This document shows positions 25,729 to 33,758 of a stretch of DNA of 52,135 nucleotides, one piece after another. The notes below the pieces were generated by a model that was not told the origin of the DNA, ran no database searches, and was given only the letters and a program-made list of their open reading frames with translations. The translations under genes were made by a program, and so were the position numbers. The stretch covers positions 1 to 52,135 of the forward strand of contig JACRBC010000028.1 in assembly GCA_016213245.1 (NCBI GenBank), in the 5' to 3' direction. Numbering within the stretch: the stretch's first letter is position 1; every line of letters starts with the position of its first letter. The DNA comes from Candidatus Solibacter usitatus. Its GTDB lineage: Bacteria; Acidobacteriota; Terriglobia; Bryobacterales; Bryobacteraceae.

Positions 25729-27257
25729 TCGCCGGCCTTCAGCAAGGGATTGGCCATCCCCTGCTGCTCGTAGTAGCCGGGCCGGACGCGCTCCACCACG
25801 GTGGCGACGCTGCGGTCGATCATGGTGAAGAAGGGCTTGGGGCCGAGGCCGATCCAGAAGGCCAGGACGAGCAGCGGGGTGAAGTAGACCACCTCGCGCC
25901 AGTTCAGGTCCTTGAGTGCCCGGTTTTTCTCGCTGTTCAGGTCGCCGAGCATGGTGCGCTGGAAGAGCCACAGCAGGTAGGCCGCGCCCAGCGCGATGCC
26001 GATGCCGCAGGAGAGAGCCCACCAGAACGACTTCTCGAACGCTCCCTTGATGATGGTCACCTCGCCGATGAAGCCGTTCAGCGGCGGCAGCCCCATGGAG
26101 CTGAGGGCGGCGATGAGGAACACGAAGGTGAAGACCGGCATCACCTTGAACAGCCCGCCGTAGTCGGCGATTTCGCGTGTGTGCCGGCGCTCGTAGACCA
26201 CGCCGACGATGAGGAAGAGCATGCCGGTGGAGACGCCGTGGTTGATCTGCTGGATGATGGAGCCGGCGATGCCTGCGTGGTTGACGGCGAAGATGCCGAG
26301 GGTGCAGAAGCCCATGTGGCTGACCGAGGAGTAGGCGACCAGTTTTTTCCAATCCTTCTGCATCAGGCTCACCAGCGCCCCGTAGATGATGGCGATGATG
26401 GAGAGCGCGGCGACAATGGCGATGGTCTTCGGGTCGCGGCAGGGCTCCGGCAGCATGGGCAGCGAGAAGCGGATGAAGCCGTAGGTGCCCATCTTCAGCA
26501 GGATGGCAGCCAGGATGACGGAACCGGCCGTGGGGGCCTCGGTGTGGGCGTCCGGCAGCCAGGTGTGCAGCGGCCACATGGGGACCTTCACGGCGAAACC
26601 GAGGAAAAAGGCCCAGAAGACCCACCAGGCGAGATGGCCGGGCATCTGGGTCTGGAGCAGTTCGGCCATGTCGAAGGTGTGGCGGTGGAACTGGACCCAA
26701 TGCTGCCAGTAGAAGGCCAGGATGCCGAGCAGCATCAGCATGGAGCCGATGAGGGTGTAGAGGACGAACTTGATGCTGGCGTAGCCGCGGCGCTGGCCGC
26801 CCCAGATGGCGATGATGAAGTACATCGGGATCAGGGTGAGCTCCCAGAAGACGAAGAAGAGCAGGAAATCGCGGGCGGCGAAGACGCCCAGCATGCCGAA
26901 CTGCAACAGCATGAAGTGGCCGTAGTACTCCTTGAGCCGCTCCTCGATGGCCGACCACGAGCAGAGGATCGACAGCCAGCCCACCAGCGTCGTCAGCAGC
27001 ACCAGCAGGACGCCGTAGCCGTCCACGCCGAGGTGCCAACTGGCGCCGATGGAGGGAATCCAGGGGGCTTTCTCGACGAACTGGAAGTCGGCGCCCGGGT
27101 CGAAGCGGAACCAGAGCGGCAGCGAGACCAGGAAGCCCGCCAGAAAAACAAAGTTCGACCAGAGCTTGATCAGCCTGGCGTTGGAGGAGGGCAGGAAAAA
27201 GAGGACGAGAAGCCCGGCGAGGGGCGTGCACAAAACTACCGAGAGCAGGTGGTCCAT
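25680..27257 (-). CDS. nuoM: NADH-quinone oxidoreductase subunit M (isolated)
   Basis: A 525-residue, multi-helix antiporter-like subunit of respiratory complex I. Diagnostic segments are FWELTLIPMYFIIAIWGG, the proton-path helix KVPMWPLHTWLPDAHTEAPTAGSV (conserved Lys, Trp, Glu), KLVAYSSVSHMG and the C-terminal helix set including PPLNGFIGE. ATG 27257 (MDHLLSVVL) is the more natural start; a TTG 18 bases upstream is possible. The C-terminal 25 residues after YYEQQG look non-conserved and lie partly in the 49-base overlap with the radical SAM gene. No other nuo gene is adjacent, which is unusual; it may be an extra copy or part of a split complex I locus. Confidence 0.92.
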   Translation of the reverse strand: MDHLLSVVLCTPLAGLLVLFFLPSSNARLIKLWSNFVFLAGFLVSLPLWFRFDPGADFQFVEKAPWIPSIGASWHLGVDGYGVLLVLLTTLVGWLSILCSWSAIEERLKEYYGHFMLLQFGMLGVFAARDFLLFFVFWELTLIPMYFIIAIWGGQRRGYASIKFVLYTLIGSMLMLLGILAFYWQHWVQFHRHTFDMAELLQTQMPGHLAWWVFWAFFLGFAVKVPMWPLHTWLPDAHTEAPTAGSVILAAILLKMGTYGFIRFSLPMLPEPCRDPKTIAIVAALSIIAIIYGALVSLMQKDWKKLVAYSSVSHMGFCTLGIFAVNHAGIAGSIIQQINHGVSTGMLFLIVGVVYERRHTREIADYGGLFKVMPVFTFVFLIAALSSMGLPPLNGFIGEVTIIKGAFEKSFWWALSCGIGIALGAAYLLWLFQRTMLGDLNSEKNRALKDLNWREVVYFTPLLVLAFWIGLGPKPFFTMIDRSVATVVERVRPGYYEQQGMANPLLKAGDQPRGGLSQPAGSLAR

Positions 27258-27329
27258 ATCGGGGGGTCCGGCCAAGTTGTCATTCTATCCCAGCCGGCAC
27301 GGAAATGGAGAAAGGACTCTGAAACAGGA

Positions 27330-27356
27330 AAGGCGGGGCGCTTCGGGCCCCGCCTT
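27330..27356 (-). terminator. Intrinsic terminator after the TIGR03437-like gene
   Basis: Perfect 10-bp stem AAGGCGGGGC / GCCCCGCCTT with a 7-base loop (GCTTCGG). It lies downstream of the minus-strand gene ending at 27380, and the minus-strand sequence continues CCTGTTTC, a short T-run. It also separates that gene from nuoM. Confidence 0.75.
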
Positions 27357-27379
27357 GGATCCTGTTCGTTGGCTTGTGG

Positions 27380-29128
27380 CTACCGGTAGGGAACCATCTT
27401 CATGAAGCCGTAGACGAAGGTGAAGACGCTCGGCTCGGTCTGTCCGCCAGCCACCAGCGGCGCCTGGAAGCGGCCGGCGGTGGGAGAGTTGGTTTGCTGG
27501 AGGGCCAGCGTGGAGACATTGCCGTCCCCGCTCGGCGTGGCGGTGTTCTCCGCCGCTGGCATCTGTTTGAGGATGGACGAGGGGACGACGATCTTGGCCG
27601 CGCTGGCCGGGGCAAAGCAGATGAAGATGCGGTTCACTGTCTTGTTCTCGTCCTCGGGGGCTTTGCCGCGGGAGAGACCTACGAGTTCGACCAAGTCATC
27701 GGCGCCGCCGCCGCTCCAGGTGACAGTCAGGTCGGAGGCGCGGTTGACGGCGGTGATGGCGTCCTTGTTGGTCCAGGCGATGGAGTCGCTCACGTTCTGG
27801 TTGGCCGTGAAGGCGCCCACGTCCACGCCGCCTGTGCCGGTCAAGGCAAAGGCGCCCTTCTTCATGGCGCTGGAACTGCCGGCGCCGGGCAGGCCGGGGA
27901 TCGAGGGCAGGCCGGGTATTGAGGGCAGGCCCGTGCCGGAGCCGAGGGTGACGTTGTAGCTGTTGGTCTTCGGATCCCGCGGCACGTCCTTGTTGAGGTT
28001 GTCCGGACCGGTGAGCTTGAGCTTGTCGCCGGCGTCGAGAGCCGTGGTGGCGATGGCAACGGAGGTGTCCAGCGCCGTGAAGATGCTGCAACCGTTCGGA
28101 TTGAGGACGAAGCCCTCCGTCCCGCTCTGCGTCATCCACTCCGCCAGCGCCTTGGCGTCGTACCTGGTGAACTGGCCGCCGGCGTTCTCGGTTTTGGTGT
28201 CGAGGCTGAAACCCTCCACGGTCATGCTGACGGACTGCTGTGTGACGACGAAACTGCCGAGGACGACGGACCCGCCGCCGGAGAGGATCTCCAGGCCGCT
28301 GGGAGAGATCCCCATCGGGTGGTCGCAGATCGTCTTGTCGCCGGCCACGGTGGGGATGGTGGCGGGAGCGCTGACCACTTCGCCGATGCGCACGCGGAAT
28401 TCGACGGCGCAGCCCGCGGGCAACCCGCTCTCCGGCAGCGTTGCCAGCAAGCGGTCGTAGCCGGGCCTTTGCGAGTTGCGGCCCAGGTAGGCGACCGGGA
28501 CTTCCTGGCCGCCGATCATCAGCACCGCGCCCTCCACCATGTTCATCTCGGCCGGCAGTTCATTGTCGGCACCCTCGATGGGGCCCAGTCCGGTGGCGTC
28601 CATCTCCAGCGTCTGCGCGGCCCTCGCCGGCGCGATGTAGGTCACATTGACGGGATCGCCCTCGGCCGGGCGCACGCGCGCCTGCACCATGCCGGAAGGC
28701 TTGCCGGTGTTAGTGATGAGCCCGAAGTTCCGGTCGGCGACCTTCACCGCCACGCCATCGCTGGCTTCCCCATTGAACGTCACGGCGACCTTGTAGTCGC
28801 CGGATGGGGTGCTGGAGGGCACGATGGCCACGATTCGATCCGCGGCGGTTGAGATGACGAAGGCTTGCACGGTTGCCGACCCGTCGGCTGTGGTCAGAGC
28901 CACCGAAACGCCGCCCAGGTCCTGCGGGTAGGGCACTTCCGCCTTGGCGGCGTCGACCGGCGCCAGGTCCTTGCCCGTGATAGCGAACACCGATCCGCGC
29001 GCCAGCGTCGCCGTCTCCGAAACGGCAGCCAGCGTCCGAACTCCGGTCTTCTCCGTGATTTGCGGCTTTGCAGCCGCGGCAAAGGCGCAGAGAGCCACGC
29101 CGGCAATAAACATCCAAGTGGTCTTCAT
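27380..29128 (-). CDS. Secreted TIGR03437-like protein
   Basis: A 582-residue exported protein. The signal peptide (MKTTWMFIAGVALCAFAAAAKPQ) is followed by a beta-rich domain whose motifs (GSVFAITGKDLAP, YPQDLGGVSVALT, FVISTAADRIVAIVPSSTPSGDYKVAV) are those of the TIGR03437-type domain that was first described from Solibacter and that is abundant in acidobacterial secreted proteins. Further beta segments follow, with a central Pro/Gly-rich stretch LPSIPGLPSIPGLPGAG at about residues 408-424 that is a short internal repeat. Role unknown; adhesion or extracellular matrix binding is a guess. It has its own terminator and promoter gap and is not in an obvious operon. Confidence 0.7.
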   Translation of the reverse strand: MKTTWMFIAGVALCAFAAAAKPQITEKTGVRTLAAVSETATLARGSVFAITGKDLAPVDAAKAEVPYPQDLGGVSVALTTADGSATVQAFVISTAADRIVAIVPSSTPSGDYKVAVTFNGEASDGVAVKVADRNFGLITNTGKPSGMVQARVRPAEGDPVNVTYIAPARAAQTLEMDATGLGPIEGADNELPAEMNMVEGAVLMIGGQEVPVAYLGRNSQRPGYDRLLATLPESGLPAGCAVEFRVRIGEVVSAPATIPTVAGDKTICDHPMGISPSGLEILSGGGSVVLGSFVVTQQSVSMTVEGFSLDTKTENAGGQFTRYDAKALAEWMTQSGTEGFVLNPNGCSIFTALDTSVAIATTALDAGDKLKLTGPDNLNKDVPRDPKTNSYNVTLGSGTGLPSIPGLPSIPGLPGAGSSSAMKKGAFALTGTGGVDVGAFTANQNVSDSIAWTNKDAITAVNRASDLTVTWSGGGADDLVELVGLSRGKAPEDENKTVNRIFICFAPASAAKIVVPSSILKQMPAAENTATPSGDGNVSTLALQQTNSPTAGRFQAPLVAGGQTEPSVFTFVYGFMKMVPYR

Positions 29129-29248
29129 AGTTCTCCTGGGCGACGAGGACAGGCTGGCAACTGATGCCTCAGCCTTTGTGTCTTTCCCCTCGACGCCGGT
29201 GCATTCAGTGTAGGGGAGACGCGACGCTACGGCAAGAAGGAAAAGGAC

Positions 29249-30628
29249 TTATTCCCTCGGTGCAATTCCGAGTACCCGCATTTTCTTGTACAGATTGCTG
29301 CGCTCCAATCCCAGTGCTTCGGCCGCGCGGCTGACGTTGCCGCCGGAGTCTTCCAGTTTCCTGAGGATGTAGTCGCGCTCGGCCGATTGCCGCACCTCCA
29401 CCAGGCTCTGGTTGCGGTCCTGAGAGCGGTCGGCGGCTTTTCGCGCGACGGGGAGGGGCACATGGCGGGCGTCGATCCGAATCTGCGGATACATAATGAC
29501 GATCCGCTCCATCAGGTTCTTGAGCTCGCGGACGTTGCCGGGCCACGTGTATTGCCGGAGCACGGCATACGCCTCGGGCGTGAGTTCCTTGGGCTTGCGC
29601 CCGTAAGCGGTAGTGAACTCGCGCAGGAAGTGATCGGCGAGTTCCGGGATGTCCTCGACCCGCTCCCTCAAGGGTGGAACTTCGAAAGGGATGACGTTGA
29701 GGCGGTAGAAGAGGTCTTCGCGGAAGTTGCCGCGTTCGATCTCGTCCTCGAGATTCTTGTTGGTGGAGGCGATGACTCGGACGTCCACCTGCACGGGCTC
29801 GGCAAAGCCGACGGGCTCGAAGCGCTGTTCTTCCAGAACGCGCAGAACCTTGGCCTGGGTCTTCAGGCTCATATCGCCGACTTCGTCAAGGAAGAGAGTT
29901 CCGCCGTCGGCCTTCTCAAACTTGCCTGTTTTGTCGTCGAGGGCGCCGGCGAGGCTCCCCTTGCGGTGACCGAACAGCTCGCTCTCGATCAGCTCCTCGG
30001 GGATGGCGGCGCAGTTGAGCTCGACAAACGGGGCGTCGGCGCGGGCGCTCTGGGCGTGAATGGCGTGCGCGACCAGTTCCTTGCCCGTGCCGCTTTCGCC
30101 GTAGATCAGGACGCGCCCGTTGGTGGAGGCCATCAGGGCGATCTGCTGGCGCAGGGCCTTGATCGGCATGCTCTGCCCGATGAGCTGCAGCTTGCCGCGG
30201 CCGGAATCGCGCAGTTCGTCCAGCGCCAGGTGGAGCCGGCGCTGCTCCAGGGCGTTCTTCAGCACCACCAGCACCTTCTCGATGGTGAGCGGCTTTTCCA
30301 GGAAGTCGAAGGCGCCGAGCTTGGTGGCTCGCACGGCGGTTTCGATGTTGCCGTGGCCGGAGATCATGATGACGGCCGGCAGCCCGGGCATTTCAGAGGC
30401 GCGGATGCGCTGCAGCGTCTCCAGCCCGTCCATGCCGGGCAGCCAAACGTCGAGCAGAACCGCTTCATAGCCTGCGGGGGCAAGTTCGCCGCCGGAGGCC
30501 AGTTCTTGGACGCACTCCTCGCCCGAACCCACGGCGTGGGCCTGGTAGCCCTCGTCTTCGAGCACGCCGCGGAGCGAGTCCCGGATGCCGGGCTCATCGT
30601 CAACAATCAGTACCTTGGTGGGCTTCAT
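29249..30628 (-). CDS. ntrX: NtrX-like sigma-54-type response regulator
   Basis: A 459-residue regulator: receiver domain (DDE at 10-12, phospho-acceptor Asp60, switch Lys in LEKPLT), AAA+ domain with Walker A GESGTGKE, Walker B GGTLFLDEVGD, the NVIPFEVPPLRER arginine-finger region, and a C-terminal Fis-type helix-turn-helix (GGNVSRAAEALGLERSNLYKKM). The loop that contacts sigma-54, normally GAFTGA, reads GSLAGA here, losing the key Phe and Thr. That makes sigma-54 activation doubtful; related AAA+ regulators without the motif (HupR, TyrR) act on sigma-70 promoters or as repressors. The 4-base overlap with the upstream kinase gene shows that they are a cognate pair. Confidence 0.88.
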   Translation of the reverse strand: MKPTKVLIVDDEPGIRDSLRGVLEDEGYQAHAVGSGEECVQELASGGELAPAGYEAVLLDVWLPGMDGLETLQRIRASEMPGLPAVIMISGHGNIETAVRATKLGAFDFLEKPLTIEKVLVVLKNALEQRRLHLALDELRDSGRGKLQLIGQSMPIKALRQQIALMASTNGRVLIYGESGTGKELVAHAIHAQSARADAPFVELNCAAIPEELIESELFGHRKGSLAGALDDKTGKFEKADGGTLFLDEVGDMSLKTQAKVLRVLEEQRFEPVGFAEPVQVDVRVIASTNKNLEDEIERGNFREDLFYRLNVIPFEVPPLRERVEDIPELADHFLREFTTAYGRKPKELTPEAYAVLRQYTWPGNVRELKNLMERIVIMYPQIRIDARHVPLPVARKAADRSQDRNQSLVEVRQSAERDYILRKLEDSGGNVSRAAEALGLERSNLYKKMRVLGIAPRE

Positions 30629-32724
30629 GCCTGCGCTTCCCTGCCTATCGGGTTATCGGCCGCGGAGTCGACCGGAGCGTCGACCGGTGCAACGGCCGGC
30701 AATTCGATGATAAAGCGCGCGCCGGCCGGGTGGTTGTCCACCACGCGGATGTGCGCCCCGTGTTCGGCCACGATGTGGCTGACGATGGCCAGTCCCAGAC
30801 CGGTGCCGCGCTGCTTGGTAGAGAAGTACGGCAGGAAGAGCTTCTCCTTATCCTCTGTCGTGATGCCGCAGCCGGTGTCGGCGATCACCAGTTCCACCAT
30901 GTCGCCGCTGGTGGCCTGCGTTTCGATCGACAGTTCCTTGAACGGCACGTCGCGCATCGCCTCGGCGGCGTTGTCCACCAGGTTCACGATGACGCGCTTG
31001 AACTGCTCGCGATCCAGCGAGACGGCCGGCAGACCGCCGGCCAGCGAGCGGTGGATGCGGACCCCTTCCAGCCGCCCGTCGAAAACCGCCAGCCCTTCCG
31101 TCACCACGGCATTCAGGTCGGAGGGGACCGGCTGCGCCGCCGGCCAGCGGGCGAACTGTGAAAACTCGTCCACCAGCGTCTTCACGCTCTCCACCTCGCG
31201 CCCGATCGTGGCGCAGCACTCGCGAATGACGCGCTGCGCCTCCGGCGATGCCTGGGTGCGGTCCAATTGCCGCAGGATGCGCTCCGAACTGAGGGCGATG
31301 GGCGTGAGGGGGTTCTTCAATTCGTGGGCGATGCGCCGGGCCACCTCGTGCCAGGCGGCCGCCTTCTGCGCCTTGAGGATCTCGCTGGTGTCCTCGATCA
31401 CCAGGACGTAGCCGCTGGGCAGACGGGTCTCCAGGGCCGCCGCCGTCACCGCGAAGTGCCGGGTGCCTTCCGCTGTGCGCACTTCAAACTGCCGGTCGGC
31501 CGAGCCGGTCCGGCGGGCGCGTCTCATCAGGCGGGTGAACTCGGCCTGCTGCTCGGCGGGAAGCAGGTCGGCCAGCTTGACGCCCGGCTGGATGCGGCCT
31601 CCCGGGAAGATCTCGCCCATCGCGCCGTTCACCAGTTGCACGATGCCGGCCGGGTTCAGCGACACCACGCCGGTGGGGATGCTGTCCAGCACCGCCTCGA
31701 TGAAGCGCCGCCGGCGCTCGAGCTCCTCCTGGTTGGCCTGCAAGTCCTGGGTCATCTCGTTGAAGGCGCGCACCAGCAGCGCCAGTTCGTCGGTCGCGCC
31801 CACGTGCACGCGGTAGGAGAGGTCCCCTCCCCGCACCGCCCGGGCGGCCTCCAGCAGCGCCGTGACCGGCGCGCTGATCTGCCGGGCCATGAACAGTGCC
31901 ACCCAGGTGGCGATAAACAGGATGAAGAGCGTGATCAGGGCGAGCAACTGCAAGTAGAAGCGCCGGTAGTCTTTGCGGTTGGCGGCGAGCTGGTCGTAGT
32001 CGCGGATGTGCTGCTCGATCTCCGCCTGCCGCCGCGCCAGGTCCAGCGGCACGTGGACCAGGACCACCACCTCGCCGCCGCCGGCCACCGGGGCGCGTGC
32101 CTCCAATTCCTTCCCCCGGTCGCCGGCTGCGGGTTCGGCTTCGCAAATCGCGAACCGCCCGCCGTCCTTGCGCACGACGTAGACCTCGTGCGCCCGGCCG
32201 TTCTCACACACCGAGGCGAAGAACTCGCTCGGAGCGTGGCCGGTCTTCAGGAACTCCGCCAACTGGGAGCTGTCGGCCATCCAGCGGGCCAGAGCCTGGG
32301 TGCGGCGCTTGGCCTCCCCCTCAAGGGACTGCCCGATGTCCTGCATGTTCAGCCGGATCTTCTCGGCCGGCCGGCTAAACCACTTGTCCAGGTTCCGGTT
32401 CAGCACCTCGACGCTCCAGATCACCAGGAAGAAGGTGGGCAGGAAGGTCAGGCCCAGGGCGCCAATCACGATCTTGGTGCGGATCCTGGACCCCTCAACG
32501 CCGGCCCGGCGGGCGAAGTAGAGCTTCACCGCGTCGCGGAAGAGCATGAAGCCCAGCAGCACCGTCAGCAGGAAGATGACGGTCGATAAACCCCAGAAAA
32601 CATAGGTCTGTTCCGGACTTGTGGGTCCGTAGTCCCCCACGCTGAAAGAGCCCTGCCAGACCACCAGCGCCACCAGGATCAGCAGCAGCGTCAATCCAAT
32701 ACCCAGTCTGAGGCGCTGGCGCAT
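30625..32724 (-). CDS. ntrY: NtrY-like membrane histidine kinase
   Basis: A 699-residue sensor kinase with three membrane segments near the N-terminus (about 8-25, 42-62, 87-107), an extracytoplasmic region of about 150 residues, a further helix (about 255-277), HAMP (RQISAPVTALLEAARAVRGG), a PAS domain (IEAVLDSIPTGVVSLNPAG), the HisKA motif RRIAHELKNPLTPIALSSERI with the HELKNPLTP block typical of NtrY, and HATPase with NLVDNAAEAM, DTGCGI and GTGLGLAIV. It probably phosphorylates the downstream NtrX-like regulator, whose gene overlaps by 4 bases. In other bacteria NtrY/NtrX sense nitrogen or envelope/redox signals; the signal here is unknown. No ntrB or ntrC is adjacent. Confidence 0.88.
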   Translation of the reverse strand: MRQRLRLGIGLTLLLILVALVVWQGSFSVGDYGPTSPEQTYVFWGLSTVIFLLTVLLGFMLFRDAVKLYFARRAGVEGSRIRTKIVIGALGLTFLPTFFLVIWSVEVLNRNLDKWFSRPAEKIRLNMQDIGQSLEGEAKRRTQALARWMADSSQLAEFLKTGHAPSEFFASVCENGRAHEVYVVRKDGGRFAICEAEPAAGDRGKELEARAPVAGGGEVVVLVHVPLDLARRQAEIEQHIRDYDQLAANRKDYRRFYLQLLALITLFILFIATWVALFMARQISAPVTALLEAARAVRGGDLSYRVHVGATDELALLVRAFNEMTQDLQANQEELERRRRFIEAVLDSIPTGVVSLNPAGIVQLVNGAMGEIFPGGRIQPGVKLADLLPAEQQAEFTRLMRRARRTGSADRQFEVRTAEGTRHFAVTAAALETRLPSGYVLVIEDTSEILKAQKAAAWHEVARRIAHELKNPLTPIALSSERILRQLDRTQASPEAQRVIRECCATIGREVESVKTLVDEFSQFARWPAAQPVPSDLNAVVTEGLAVFDGRLEGVRIHRSLAGGLPAVSLDREQFKRVIVNLVDNAAEAMRDVPFKELSIETQATSGDMVELVIADTGCGITTEDKEKLFLPYFSTKQRGTGLGLAIVSHIVAEHGAHIRVVDNHPAGARFIIELPAVAPVDAPVDSAADNPIGREAQA

Positions 32725-32774
32725 GTCTACCCATCATAGACCCCCGCCGGGCCGGATCAAACCGTACCAAAGCC

Positions 32775-33150
32775 GCATTAAAAGTCCTAAATGAATCTAC
32801 TCTGAGGCCTCGCGCCCATTGACGGGATAAGCGAGGGTTATGTTACGATTCTCACATTAGACTATACCTGTGTCTCTGTTTGGGGAGTGTCAGGAGCTCT
32901 TTGATGAAGTCTTTCGCGACCGGCCGATACGAGGCGAACCCGCCCGCGGTTGAAGCCGGCGCCATTCTGATGCGTTCGAGCCTGGAGCATATGAGCCCCT
33001 CGGAGGGGTGGTGTACTCCGGGCCGTGCCGGCATCTCGAACACCCCCATGCAGAGCAATGTTGTCTCGCTCCAGGCCCAGGGCCGGTCTGCGGACCAGGC
33101 TGGGTGCATTTTTCCGGGAGTTACCAATCGATCCAATTTGGGACGTATCA
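32775..33150 (+). promoter_or_regulatory. Receptor-gene leader, copy 1 (orphaned)
   Basis: About 85% identical to the leader at 37787-38162. It begins at GCATTAAA and includes a TTGACG (32819-32824) that could be a -35 element in both copies. Arms CCGGC/GCCGG (32920-32924, 32955-32959) enclosing AACC/GGTT (32937-32940, 32948-32951), and CCCCTC/GAGGGG (32996-33001, 33003-33008) are all kept while the intervening loops differ. The last 34 bases before the GGGA ribosome-binding region match exactly. Differences do not favour third codon positions, so an overlapping 97-codon frame is not supported as a gene. Copy 1 now precedes only a truncated receptor 5' end, so it may be non-functional. Confidence 0.6.
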
Positions 33151-33294
33151 GTGGGTGGCGCCTTGTCCGCTAGCTTCAGGGGCCCGGCACGCCTCACCGA
33201 GTTGTGCCTGGCGCTCTTGGCGTTGCTCTCCGGCTTCGCGTTTGCCCAGGAAACCACTGGCAGCATCGCGGGCCAAGCGCCAGTACAGAGCTGA
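33151..33294 (+). pseudogene. Truncated 5' end of an Oar-like receptor gene
   Basis: A 47-codon frame starting at GTG, like the intact receptor at 38163. SFRGPARLTELCLALLALLSGFAFAQETTGSIAGQ is nearly the same signal peptide and start of the carboxypeptidase-regulatory domain. After GSIAGQ (33272) the similarity ends abruptly; four unrelated codons and a TGA follow. An IS110-like fragment begins 37 bases later, so insertion and recombination probably removed the rest. This is the first of two receptor fragments flanking the intact gene at 33759. Confidence 0.8.
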
Positions 33295-33330
33295 TGTTGC
33301 TTCATGGCAAGGTCGAGAGGGAGGGTCTCG

Positions 33331-33588
33331 ATGTCGGAAACTTATCGTTGGTTTGTGGGCATCGACTGGGCCACCGGGAGTCACGCAGTATGCGTGCCGG
33401 ATCGCGAGCGGGGCATCGCCGCCCGCAAAACGATCGAGCATGGCGGCAGCGGCATGGCCCAATTTGTCATGGCCGGCGCACTGCGCACTGACTCGCACCT
33501 CTTTCATCGGGTCCAACTGAGTGTCCTTGTATTCCTACTTCTACCCTTGGGCAACGGTTTGAGGGCGTCTTGGGAAAACCCGGGTTGA
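33331..33588 (+). mobile_element. IS110-family transposase fragment
   Basis: ATG 33331, preceded by GGGAGGG, opens a frame beginning MSETYRWFVGIDWATGSHAVCVPDRE and HGGSGMAQFV. This is the N-terminal catalytic start of DEDD transposases (IS110 group), including the first Asp in GIDWA. After about residue 52 the sequence no longer resembles a transposase and the frame closes at 33588, so at least 250 residues are missing. No partner ends were found. It is a remnant that lies exactly at the break of the truncated receptor gene. The 170 bases that follow (33589-33758) contain no gene. Confidence 0.7.
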
Positions 33589-33758
33589 GGCTCAGACCCA
33601 GTCAAGTTTGAGCTGTCTCAATTCGGCAGAACCACAGCGGGCCAGGCAGGTTTGATCAGTCAAGCCGGCTATCGATCCCGTGGTCAAGAGTCCCGGTGCA
33701 TGGGCTGGTTTCTTTCAGGGGGGCCAGCGAAGAGAATAAATCGCTTTGGGAGGTTAAT

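Noticed and set aside
25653..27389. 578-codon plus-strand frame opposite nuoM
   Set aside because: Acidic low-complexity shadow; nuoM on the other strand has clear transmembrane and motif evidence.
32880..33173. 97-codon frame in leader copy 1 and its counterpart at 37913-38170
   Set aside because: Differences between copies are spread over all codon positions, and the frames differ at their ends, so coding is unlikely. The opposite strand also has an open frame, which again mutates without codon bias.
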